Shown here one piece after another: positions 17,279 through 25,301 of a DNA stretch of 64,000 nucleotides. The notes under the pieces are model-generated. The model saw nothing but the letters and a program-made list of their open reading frames with translations. It was not told the origin of the DNA and did not search any database. Position 1 is the first letter of the stretch; each line of letters opens with the position of its first letter. This DNA is from Phaeocystidibacter sp965659415 (GTDB taxonomy: Bacteria; Bacteroidota; Bacteroidia; Flavobacteriales; Schleiferiaceae): NCBI GenBank assembly GCA_965659415.1, contig CBFHVA010000007.1, positions 62,001-126,000 of the forward strand, in the 5' to 3' direction. The position numbers were made by a program, and so were the translations under genes.

Positions 17279-17318
17279 TTGTCATTCTTTTTATTTTAGC
17301 AAAAGTAAAAGATGACAA
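17279..17318 (+). promoter_or_regulatory. 40-base inverted repeat upstream of the LexA-like repressor
   Basis: The left arm has TTGTCAT (17279-17285), CTTTT (17287-17291) and TTTT (17294-17297); the right arm has AAAA (17301-17304), AAAAG (17307-17311) and ATGACAA (17312-17318). Sixteen base pairs form around an AGC centre, and the repeat ends one base before the start codon at 17320. The place and symmetry suit an autorepressor operator; the same bases could form an mRNA hairpin covering the start. Confidence 0.6.
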
Positions 17319-17319
17319 C

Positions 17320-18111
17320 ATGCACCACTTAGCTTCGAATCTCAAACATTTACGCAAATCAAAGGCACTCACACAAGCTCAGTTCGCTGAGAAGCTGGGG
17401 TTAAAGCGCTCATTAATAGGGGCATATGAAGAAGGCAGAAGTGAGCCTAAGCTCGCTACGCTTCAGCACTTTGCTCATTATTTTGAAGTGAGCATAGATG
17501 CTTTGGTCAATACGGATATGTCGCTGGGAGTAGCTAAGGATGCTCTTCAATTGGACTCTTCCGGACAGTCGCTTCGCATTTTGCCCATAACAGTAGATCG
17601 AGATACAGATCGAGAGATGAGTACTGTTGTTCCTGTTAAGGCTTCTGCGGGTTATCTCAATGGCTTTGGAGATGTGGATTACATTGAAAAGCTTCCGCGC
17701 TTTGATCTTCCTTTTCCTGAGTTGTCCGGCGAAAGAAGTTATCGGGTTTTTCAAATCAAAGGAGATAGTATGACGCCAGTTCCTCCGGGTTCGTACATGA
17801 TTTGTACATATGTCCAGGATTGGAGTGATGTGAAGAACGACGAGTGCTATGTGTTGGTTACGCGTGGCGAAGGGGTGGTTTACAAGCGGGTTATCAATGA
17901 ATTAGCTCGCGGGTATTTTAGGCTAAAATCAGATAACCTAGAGTACAGCACTTACGAAGTACCCGTTCATGACGTAGTTGAGGTGTGGAGAGCTGTGGGT
18001 TACACCTCGTTTGAGTTGCCAGACGGTGTGTCTGTAGGAAGTTTGGGTGCTTTAAGTGAATCGATAAAGCAGCTTCAGGAAGATGTTCGCGAAATCAAGC
18101 AGAAGATTTGA
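17320..18111 (+). CDS. LexA-like self-cleaving repressor (XRE helix-turn-helix plus S24 peptidase)
   Basis: 263 residues. Residues 5-60 are an XRE helix-turn-helix (LTQAQFAEKLGLKRSLIGAY). Residues about 100-225 are an S24/LexA-type domain: Ala110-Gly111 in VKASAGYLNG is the probable self-cleavage bond, Ser150 in IKGDSMTPVPPG the nucleophile and Lys189 in GVVYKRVI the general base. All three are present, so RecA-stimulated self-cleavage is expected. Residues 240-263 form a coiled tail. Eight bases separate it from the polymerase IV gene, so it probably regulates the whole damage cassette. This fold replaces classical winged-helix LexA in many Bacteroidota. Confidence 0.85.
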   Translation: MHHLASNLKHLRKSKALTQAQFAEKLGLKRSLIGAYEEGRSEPKLATLQHFAHYFEVSIDALVNTDMSLGVAKDALQLDSSGQSLRILPITVDRDTDREMSTVVPVKASAGYLNGFGDVDYIEKLPRFDLPFPELSGERSYRVFQIKGDSMTPVPPGSYMICTYVQDWSDVKNDECYVLVTRGEGVVYKRVINELARGYFRLKSDNLEYSTYEVPVHDVVEVWRAVGYTSFELPDGVSVGSLGALSESIKQLQEDVREIKQKI

Positions 18112-18119
18112 AATAGACG

Positions 18120-19391
18120 ATGAATAGCGAACGACAAACACCATCAAGGAGAAAGCGGTTTTCTCTGCATTCCTCTACCGATCGTTCTATTGCGCACATG
18201 GATCTCGACACATTCTTTGTGTCTGTTGAGCGATTAATGGATAGCAGACTGAATGGGAAACCTATTTTGATAGGAGGCACAAGCAGTCGGGGGGTGGTGG
18301 CTTCGTGTAGCTATGAAGCCAGAAAGTTTGGTGTGTACTCGGCCATGCCTATGAAAATGGCACTCGAAATGTGTCCTGAAGCTATTGTCATACGAGGCAA
18401 CTCTTCGAATTACTCGAAGTACTCCAATCTGGTTACAGATGTTATCAAGGAGTCGGTTCCGTCGTATGAGAAATCATCTATAGATGAGTTTTATCTCGAC
18501 TTGACGGGCATGGATCGCTTTTTTGGTTGTTATCAGTTTGCATCAGAGCTCAGGCAAACCATTATGAAGGAGACCGGACTTCCTATTTCATTCGGTTTGT
18601 CTGTAAATAAAACAGTTTCTAAGGTGGCTACGGGTGAAGCAAAGCCCAATAATCAGATGCGTATTGACTTTGGACAAGAGCGTCCTTTTTTGGCGCCTTT
18701 ATCGGTTCGGAAGATTCCCATGGTGGGAGAGAAAACATACCAAACTCTACGACATTTGGGTGTTAAGCGCATTCATACGGTTCAAGATATGCCTGTTGAG
18801 ATGATGGAACGCGTATTGGGAAAACATGGGAGATCCATTTGGGAGAAGGCTAGGGGAGTGGATAGAACGCCTATTATTCCGTATTCTGAACGCAAGTCGA
18901 TATCAACTGAACGAACCTTTGATAAGGATACTATTGATGTAGCTAAGCTAGAGAGCATCTTGGTGGCAATGGTTGAAAACCTTGCTTTTCAGCTACGTCG
19001 CGGGGTTAAATTGACGGCCTGTATAACAGTGAAGATTCGTTATTCCGACTTTAACACGCATACGCTGCAAGCTAGAATTCCATATACAGCCTCTGATCAT
19101 GTGTTAATACCCAAGGCGAAAGAGCTGTTTAGAAAACTATATGATCGTCGGCTCTTAGTTCGATTAGTAGGGATTCGGATGAGCCATTTGGTGAGTGGAG
19201 GTCATCAGATGAATTTGTTTGAAGACAATGTAGAGATACAGCAACTGTATCAAGCCATGGATAAGATGCGCGATCGGTTTGGAGATCGATCGGTTATTCG
19301 TGCTGCCGGGATGCAGGCGAGGACTATTGGGAGGATGGTGAATCCATTTAATGGAGAGCCGCCAATACTGTTGGCTAATCGACGAAATTAA
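18120..19391 (+). CDS. dinB: Y-family DNA polymerase IV
   Basis: 423 residues. Catalytic carboxylates are D28 (MDLDTFFVSVE) and D122-E123 (SSIDEFYLDL). SYEARKFGVYSAMP, SFGLSVNKTVSKVATGEAKP, the helix-hairpin-helix IPMVGEKTYQTLRHLGV and a little-finger domain follow in normal order. QMNLF at residues 363-367 fits the beta-clamp-binding motif QxxLF. It is catalytically intact, unlike the ImuB partners of many DnaE2 cassettes. A 26-residue basic N-terminal extension precedes the first strand. It performs translesion synthesis, presumably under the repressor encoded eight bases upstream. Confidence 0.92.
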   Translation: MNSERQTPSRRKRFSLHSSTDRSIAHMDLDTFFVSVERLMDSRLNGKPILIGGTSSRGVVASCSYEARKFGVYSAMPMKMALEMCPEAIVIRGNSSNYSKYSNLVTDVIKESVPSYEKSSIDEFYLDLTGMDRFFGCYQFASELRQTIMKETGLPISFGLSVNKTVSKVATGEAKPNNQMRIDFGQERPFLAPLSVRKIPMVGEKTYQTLRHLGVKRIHTVQDMPVEMMERVLGKHGRSIWEKARGVDRTPIIPYSERKSISTERTFDKDTIDVAKLESILVAMVENLAFQLRRGVKLTACITVKIRYSDFNTHTLQARIPYTASDHVLIPKAKELFRKLYDRRLLVRLVGIRMSHLVSGGHQMNLFEDNVEIQQLYQAMDKMRDRFGDRSVIRAAGMQARTIGRMVNPFNGEPPILLANRRN

Positions 19392-19403
19392 TATTATAGA
19401 TTG

Positions 19404-19458
19404 AATTTATGAGTCGTAATTATAGTTCTATTTATCAGCGTTTTACAAATCATAAATT
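19404..19458 (+). repeat. Nine-base inverted repeat between dinB and the SRAP gene
   Basis: AATTTATGA (19404-19412) and TCATAAATT (19450-19458) are perfect complements 37 bases apart in the 97-base gap before the SRAP gene. TCATAA recurs at 19474. It might be an operator or hairpin, but the region is AT-rich and chance is possible. Confidence 0.3.
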
Positions 19459-19488
19459 AAACAATAGGATTAATCATAAGTGCAGCTT

Positions 19489-20316
19489 ATGTGTGGTAGG
19501 TATGTAACGGTAAGTAAGGTGAAAGCCGTTGAAAAACGGTTCAATGCGGAGGTGTTGAATCTGGACGACTGGCATCCAAATGCGAACGTTGGTCCGGGTT
19601 CTAAAGCGCCAGTTATCACTGATGCGAACCCTGCGGTAGTAGATCGTTTTCAGTTTGGCTTTACACCCAATTGGTCTAAGAAGCCTATGTATGTATTTAA
19701 CGCTAGAGCTGAGGGAGATCACAACAAGGAGAACGATCCAACATATATAGGGGCAAAAGGAATCATTCAAAAACCGATGTTTCGTAGCTCCATACGCAGC
19801 AAGCGCTGTCTTGTAATTGCAGATGCCTTTATTGAGGGGCCTGAGAAGGAAAAACTGAGCAAGCCTTACGTGGTTTACCTACGTGAACGTAGGCCCTTTG
19901 CCTTTGCAGGCATATGGGATGAGTGGATCAACCCCAACACAGGGGAGGAATTGCGCTCATTCGCCATTATCACTACCGTGGCAAACGACCTTTTGAAAGC
20001 AATAGGACATCATAGGTCGCCCGTAATACTCAAACCAGACCAAGAGCGGGATTGGATATCTGTAGATTTACCCCTGAATGATGTGACTTCTATACTAGAG
20101 CCGTATGACGCAAAACAGATGAATGCTTACCCCATTCACGCGGCGATAAAGAATCCGAGGTCAACAGATGTATCACTCTTGAAGCCGCTAGGGAAAAGGG
20201 TTTTTCCGGAGTATGATTATGAGATTTACGAAGAATTGCGATTGGAGGGCATGGGGGAGAGCAGAGCTCGACAACGCAGGAACGATGAAGAGTCGGGGCA
20301 GCAAACTTTGTTCTGA
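19489..20316 (+). CDS. SRAP/YedK-HMCES abasic-site-binding protein
   Basis: 275 residues. SRAP proteins bond their Cys2 to abasic sites in single-stranded DNA and shield them from nucleases. The start must be the ATG at 19489, because the chemistry requires Cys directly after Met (MCGRYVTVS); a GTG nine bases upstream would destroy this. The other active-site residues are present: Asn71 in YVFNARAEG, Glu116 in DAFIEGPEK and His174 in GHHRSPVIL. The usual EW after the glutamate is absent, a subfamily difference. The gene sits inside the polymerase cassette, which fits a role at lesions met by translesion polymerases. Confidence 0.92.
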   Translation: MCGRYVTVSKVKAVEKRFNAEVLNLDDWHPNANVGPGSKAPVITDANPAVVDRFQFGFTPNWSKKPMYVFNARAEGDHNKENDPTYIGAKGIIQKPMFRSSIRSKRCLVIADAFIEGPEKEKLSKPYVVYLRERRPFAFAGIWDEWINPNTGEELRSFAIITTVANDLLKAIGHHRSPVILKPDQERDWISVDLPLNDVTSILEPYDAKQMNAYPIHAAIKNPRSTDVSLLKPLGKRVFPEYDYEIYEELRLEGMGESRARQRRNDEESGQQTLF

Positions 20317-20363
20317 TACCCAGTTTTTTAAAGAGATTGAATTAAAGTTGAATACCAAGCAAA

Positions 20364-23363
20364 TTGCTACTGAATTGCCACACATATTACAGTTTTAGGT
20401 ATGGTACCATGTCGCCAGACGAGCTTTTAAGCGAGGCGTCAAGAATAGGGCATGACCGTTTGGCAGTTACGGATATCAACAGCACTTCCGCTGCTTTGCA
20501 GGTTTTGAGAGTTGCGCCTAAATACAATATCCATGTAGTGGTTGGGGTCGACTTCAGAACAGGGGTAAAGCAGCAGTTTGTAGCGCTTGCTGTTAACAAT
20601 AGTGGTTTTCAAAGCATCAACACCTTATTAACATCTGTGTTGCATGGTGGTGTTATCTTACCCAAAGAGGCGCCAGTTTGGTCAGAGTCAGATGTAGTAA
20701 TCATTTACCCGTTAACAAATGTTCCCCATAGGCCGCTGCGAGGAAATGAGTATATCGGTGTAGCTCCCCATGAGATGTTCAAGAGCACCTGGAAGCAGTC
20801 CAATTGGGAAGAGAGTCGCTATGTAGCCCTGAATACGGCTTCATTCCGTCATAAGCGCGACTTCAACGCGCATCGTCTCCTTCGTTCAATCGACAAGAAT
20901 ACGCTCTTGAGTAAGTTGCCGGCTCATCAAGTTGGGCAGGCTTCCGATCGTTTACTAGATCCAATTGCCATGCAGGATGCTTATGCTGATCGCCCGGCTT
21001 GGCTTATTCGAAGTGCGAATATCCTGGAACGTTGTAATGTGTACTTTGGGTTTGGAGATGCACAAGAGTCTCAAAATCAGCGTACCTATACAGGCTCTGC
21101 TGAAAAGGATTACGCATTGCTTGTCAAGCTCTGTATGGATGGATTATCATATCGATACCCCAATGCAGGTAAGGAAGTTGATGAGCGCCTTCAAAAGGAG
21201 TTGGAGGTGATTCGGGAGAAAGGCTTTGTGTCTTATTTTTTGATAAACTGGGATATCATCCACCATGCGAGGCGTAAGGGGTACTTCTATGTGGGCAGGG
21301 GGAGCGGAGCCAACAGCATTGTGGCTTACCTGCTTCGGATAACCGATGTAGATCCGTTGGAACTCGACCTGTACTTTGAGCGCTTCATCAACCTGTACCG
21401 CGTTAACCCTCCTGATTTTGACATCGATTTCTCCTGGAAGGACCGAGATGATATGACGGATTACATCTTTAAGCGGTTTCCAAACACTTCACTATTAGCT
21501 ACTTACAACACCTTTCAATTCAAAGCGGTAACACGGGAATTAGGGAAAGTGTTTGGTTTGCCGAAGCATGAAATCGACAAGCTCTCCCAGGGACCAATGC
21601 GCATAAAGTCGAACGACCCAGTGGTTCAGGCTGTATTGAAGTACAGCCAGTACATACAAGGTTTTCCGAGTCATTTAAGCATACACGCAGGCGGGATCTT
21701 GATTACCGAAAAGCCCATTCAGGCATATTCGGCTACATTCATGCCTCCCAAGGGGTTTCCTACCACACAGTTCGATATGGTAGTAGCCGAAGATGTAGGG
21801 ATTTACAAGTTTGACATTTTGAGTCAGCGTGGCTTGAGTAAAATTCAAGATACGCTGAGTGTAATTCAGAAGAATCAGCCCGATCGCGCAGCAGAGGTTG
21901 ATATCCATGATATACCGAGGTTTAAAGAAGATCCGGCTATAAAAGAATTGTTGAGAAATGGCAAGGCCATCGGCTGCTTCTATGTAGAGTCGCCTGCCAT
22001 GCGAATGTTACTGAAAAAATTGAAGGTTGATGATTATCTCACGCTGGTAGCAGCAAGTTCGATTATCCGCCCAGGTGTGGCAAAATCGGGGATGATGCGC
22101 GAATACATTCTGCGCTATCGCTATCCGGAGCGACGCAAAGAAGCGAATCCGGTGCTCATGAAAATCATGCCCGAAACATTTGGCGTAATGGTTTATCAAG
22201 AGGATGTAATCAGAGTGGCGCACCATTACGCGGGATTGTCTCTTGGAGAAGCTGACGTGCTCCGCAGGGGGATGTCGGGGAAGTATAGATCTAGAGAGGA
22301 GTTCCAAAAAGTTAAGGAACAGTTCTTTATCAATTGTCAATCAAAGGGTTATCTACAATCGGAGTCAGCCGAGGTATGGCGACAAATAGAGAGTTTTGCT
22401 GGATATGCCTTTGCGAAGGGGCATTCAGCTTCTTATGCCGTTGAAAGCTATCAAACGCTTTTCTTGAAAGCACATTTCCCATTGGAGTACATGGTTTCTG
22501 TAATCAATAATTTCGGAGGTTTTTACCGTACGGAGTTCTATGTCCATGAAGCAAGAATGGCCGGCGCCGAGATACATCCGCCTTGTATCAATAGGGGAGA
22601 TTACCACACGGTCATTCATGGGAAAGACATCTACATGGGCTTCATGCATTTGCATTCCTTGGAGAGTAAAGTGGCCATGCGTATACTCGAAGAACGAGAT
22701 AGAGGAGCCTTCTTAGATTTCGATGATTTCATAGACCGCGTATCAATAAGCGTTGAGCAGATTAGTATACTCATACGTGTCAATGCCTTCCGGTTTACAG
22801 GTAAAACAAAAAGAGCCCTGCTGTGGGATGCTCACTTCAAACTCGAAAAGAAACCGCCCGAAGAAAAGACGCCTAGTTTGTTCCGGCCAAGGCGAAAGTC
22901 ATACGCACTTCCACCATTGCATCAGTCTAAATTAGAAGACGTGTATGATCAGATTGAATTGATAGGTTTTCCATTGGCTAATCCTTTTCACTTGTTGAAG
23001 GATGTGCCGACTGGCAACACATTAGCGAAAGACCTTCCTCATTTGAATGCCAAGTTCACGCAGATATATGGGTATCTAGTTACGGCTAAGAATACCAAGA
23101 CATCAGATGGTAAACGCATGCATTTTGGAACATTTCACGATAGAACGGGCAGAGTATTCGACACAGTGCATTTTCCACCGGTTGCTGCGAAATATCCATT
23201 TAGAGGCAGGGGCATCTACGTCCTAGAAGGTATAGTAGTAGAGGAGTTTGGTTTTTTTAGCATTGAAGTAAGCAGTATGGTTAAGGCTGATTTGATTCCT
23301 GATCCGCGATTTTCAGAAGATGAGGGATGGGATGAGAAACTAGATGAAAGAGCAGTATCGTGA
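20364..23363 (+). CDS. dnaE2: DnaE2-like error-prone DNA polymerase III alpha subunit
   Basis: 999 residues, shorter than replicative DnaE (about 1160). The PHP domain is at the N-terminus (NCHTYYSFRYGTMSPDELL); the polymerase active site has D351, D353 and D355 (PPDFDIDFSW) and D484 (YKFDIL). DVLRRGMSGKYRSREEF, a helix-hairpin-helix region and an OB-type domain (about 880-990) follow. No intein or proofreading domain is present. The start is a TTG: the next in-frame ATG (20409) would remove the PHP histidine motif, and a stop at 20349 leaves no other choice. The last four bases overlap the radical SAM gene. It is expected to extend past lesions with polymerase IV. Confidence 0.9.
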   Translation: MLLNCHTYYSFRYGTMSPDELLSEASRIGHDRLAVTDINSTSAALQVLRVAPKYNIHVVVGVDFRTGVKQQFVALAVNNSGFQSINTLLTSVLHGGVILPKEAPVWSESDVVIIYPLTNVPHRPLRGNEYIGVAPHEMFKSTWKQSNWEESRYVALNTASFRHKRDFNAHRLLRSIDKNTLLSKLPAHQVGQASDRLLDPIAMQDAYADRPAWLIRSANILERCNVYFGFGDAQESQNQRTYTGSAEKDYALLVKLCMDGLSYRYPNAGKEVDERLQKELEVIREKGFVSYFLINWDIIHHARRKGYFYVGRGSGANSIVAYLLRITDVDPLELDLYFERFINLYRVNPPDFDIDFSWKDRDDMTDYIFKRFPNTSLLATYNTFQFKAVTRELGKVFGLPKHEIDKLSQGPMRIKSNDPVVQAVLKYSQYIQGFPSHLSIHAGGILITEKPIQAYSATFMPPKGFPTTQFDMVVAEDVGIYKFDILSQRGLSKIQDTLSVIQKNQPDRAAEVDIHDIPRFKEDPAIKELLRNGKAIGCFYVESPAMRMLLKKLKVDDYLTLVAASSIIRPGVAKSGMMREYILRYRYPERRKEANPVLMKIMPETFGVMVYQEDVIRVAHHYAGLSLGEADVLRRGMSGKYRSREEFQKVKEQFFINCQSKGYLQSESAEVWRQIESFAGYAFAKGHSASYAVESYQTLFLKAHFPLEYMVSVINNFGGFYRTEFYVHEARMAGAEIHPPCINRGDYHTVIHGKDIYMGFMHLHSLESKVAMRILEERDRGAFLDFDDFIDRVSISVEQISILIRVNAFRFTGKTKRALLWDAHFKLEKKPPEEKTPSLFRPRRKSYALPPLHQSKLEDVYDQIELIGFPLANPFHLLKDVPTGNTLAKDLPHLNAKFTQIYGYLVTAKNTKTSDGKRMHFGTFHDRTGRVFDTVHFPPVAAKYPFRGRGIYVLEGIVVEEFGFFSIEVSSMVKADLIPDPRFSEDEGWDEKLDERAVS

Positions 23364-24397
23364 GGAGAGGAACAGAATCAAAACCACAAAACAAATATGA
23401 AAGCTTATCCTATGAGCGAAATCTAGATTGGTATGAACCCGAGCAAGAAGCTACCAAAACAGAATGGATAGCTACTCATCCGAAGTCCATTGTAAACCCT
23501 GTGTCGAGCCCTGATATATCCATGAATTGGTCCATGAATCCATACGCAGGTTGCGAACATGGATGTCCATATTGCTATGCACGCAATAGCCACGAATACT
23601 GGGGATACAATAGCGGCATAGACTTCGAATCGAAGGTTCTTTACAAAGCAAATGCAGCGGAATTATTATCAAAGAAGCTTAACTCAAAGCACTGGAAAGG
23701 AGAGCCAATCATGTTATCGGGGAATACCGATTGTTATCAGCCCGGTGAACGAAAGTACAAGCTGACTCGAGAGTTGTTGGAAGTAGCACATGCTCATAAT
23801 CAGCCCATTGGAATCATCACTAAGAATGCGCTTGTGTTGAGGGATATAGATATACTCGCCGAAATGGCAAGAAAGAACTTGATTCGAGTGGCTATATCCG
23901 TTACTTCTCTAGATTCAAGCTTGCAGCGAAACTTAGAACCGAGAGCGAGTACTCCACAAAAAAGATTGGCAACCATCCGCGCATTAACGGACGCTGGAAT
24001 TCCAGTTGTAGCCATGCTTGCACCCATTATTCCAAGTTTGAATAGTCACGAATTATTGCCACTAATGAAAGCCGTTTCAGAGGCAGGAGCTGTTCAAGCC
24101 AAGTACATCACCGTGCGGCTAAATGGTCATTTAAAAGAGATGTTCTCCACATGGTTGAAAACACATTACCCCAACAAGCACGATAAGGTGATGAACACCA
24201 TTAAAAGCACACACGGTGGAAGTGTGAATGCTTTTAGATATGGGGTACGCATGTCTGGAACAGGAAGGGTGTCCGAATCACTACGACAGGCATATGCAGT
24301 GGGACAACACAAGTATTTCGGGAATAAAAGAATGCCCGCATTAAGCAGCGAGCATTTCGTAAACGATTACAATCGTCAAATGGGGTTGTTCGATTAA
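23360..24397 (+). CDS. PA0069-family radical SAM protein (SplB-like)
   Basis: 345 residues. The iron-sulfur motif is C65-x3-C69-x2-C72 (NPYAGCEHGCPYCYARN), followed by IMLSGNTDCYQPGERKY and ISVTSLDSSLQRNLEPRA, typical of the spore-photoproduct-lyase-related PA0069 group. The GTG start overlaps the dnaE2 stop (GTGA), so translation is coupled and the gene belongs to the damage cassette. The reaction is unknown; association with repair polymerases suggests a nucleic-acid substrate, but this is inference. The stop codon shares TTAA with the convergent lipoprotein gene. Confidence 0.87.
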   Translation: MRRGTESKPQNKYESLSYERNLDWYEPEQEATKTEWIATHPKSIVNPVSSPDISMNWSMNPYAGCEHGCPYCYARNSHEYWGYNSGIDFESKVLYKANAAELLSKKLNSKHWKGEPIMLSGNTDCYQPGERKYKLTRELLEVAHAHNQPIGIITKNALVLRDIDILAEMARKNLIRVAISVTSLDSSLQRNLEPRASTPQKRLATIRALTDAGIPVVAMLAPIIPSLNSHELLPLMKAVSEAGAVQAKYITVRLNGHLKEMFSTWLKTHYPNKHDKVMNTIKSTHGGSVNAFRYGVRMSGTGRVSESLRQAYAVGQHKYFGNKRMPALSSEHFVNDYNRQMGLFD

Positions 24398-24939
24398 CCT
24401 TCGGCCAACTCTTTAGCCTCCTCAATGATTTCTTTCATCGCATCAATAACGGCTTCGTTTCGTTCAGTCTCAAGCTCGATCTGATCTTCCAGCATATCAA
24501 ACATAGAATTCTTATGGATTTCATATGCCACGAAAACCGTGTATCTATTTCCATCGAAATATGTCTTTTCATCCAGTTTTCTAACATCAGCCAATCGAGT
24601 GTCCATAACTTGACGCGTGAGGGACTGGAATTGAGACATAACCTCGTCGCGATTCACCATGGCCGATTCGCGCAAGTAATCATCGGCTACTTCCCTTATT
24701 GTAACATCGACCATGGCAGCCAATTGAGTTCGTGCGTCCATATCGGACTTGCGCTTGGCCACGCGCTCATCTGAACTTTGCGCTTTACCTACAGCTCTAA
24801 AGTAGCGTCTACTTGACTCATAATCAGATCCTCTGAATGGAGATTCTTGTTCTGCACCATATTGATCTACCGATTTACATGAAGGCGCCACCAAAACAAT
24901 GGCCATAGAAAGGGATAAAAGGAACAGTATACGTTTCAT
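24394..24939 (-). CDS. LPP20-like lipoprotein
   Basis: 181 residues. A hydrophobic signal with a lipobox ending at cysteine (AIVLVAPSC, Cys21) marks it as a lipoprotein. The middle (YFRAVGKAQSSDERVAKRKS and DMDARTQLAAMVDVTI) resembles the LPP20/DUF4136-like domain of envelope proteins, and FDGNRYTVFVAYEI is its second strand pair. The C-terminal 50 residues are acidic and helical, probably coiled coil. The function is unknown. Confidence 0.75.
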   Translation of the reverse strand: MKRILFLLSLSMAIVLVAPSCKSVDQYGAEQESPFRGSDYESSRRYFRAVGKAQSSDERVAKRKSDMDARTQLAAMVDVTIREVADDYLRESAMVNRDEVMSQFQSLTRQVMDTRLADVRKLDEKTYFDGNRYTVFVAYEIHKNSMFDMLEDQIELETERNEAVIDAMKEIIEEAKELAEG

Positions 24940-25054
24940 AGTGTTTGAATTGATGTTTCAATGTACAAATTCACAAATCATGCCACACTGATTTTTTTGG
25001 ATGAGTGCACAAACGGTTGCATCCGGAAGACCAACGAGTACTTTTATTCCGTTT

Positions 25055-25102
25055 CTCGATCTTCTCCTTGGGGAGGAGGTTGGAGGCCCCCAGAAAATCG
25101 AG
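25055..25102. repeat. Strong hairpin / possible dispersed intergenic repeat
   Basis: CTCGATCTTCT (25055-25065) pairs with AGAAAATCGAG (25092-25102) with one mismatch, and inside it TGGGG (25069-25073) faces CCCCA (25088-25092). The element lies in the 174-base gap between two minus-strand genes and has no T run, so it is not a simple terminator. Such GGAGG-rich hairpins often occur in many copies in Bacteroidota intergenic DNA. Confidence 0.4.
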
Positions 25103-25113
25103 TCGCAGTAAAA

Positions 25114-25296
25114 CTATTGCTCCAAGGCCTGAATATCAACTTCTACCAGCTCTGCATACTCGAATACCACTCTAATCTCCAACGGTCTGCAGCACACTTC
25201 ACAATCTTCCACATACTCTTGCCTTGAAACCGATGAATCCAGTAATAACGAGATTTCAGCGTTGCAAAATGGACAATTTGTAAAGTGCTCGAACAT
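25114..25296 (-). CDS. CPxCG-motif small cysteine-rich protein
   Basis: 60 residues. Two cysteine pairs, CPFC at residues 8-11 and CEVC near 32-35, form a zinc-ribbon-like site; the ending EIRVVFEYAELVEVDIQALE is typical of the family named after CPxCG. The function is unknown. It lies five bases after the ABC-F gene on the same strand and is probably co-transcribed. Confidence 0.82.
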   Translation of the reverse strand: MFEHFTNCPFCNAEISLLLDSSVSRQEYVEDCEVCCRPLEIRVVFEYAELVEVDIQALEQ

Positions 25297-25301
25297 ATGT
25301 C

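Noticed and set aside
24961..25227. 88-codon plus-strand frame in the gap before the lipoprotein gene
   Set aside because: It runs through the GGAGG hairpin and antisense over the CPxCG gene; composition is not protein-like.
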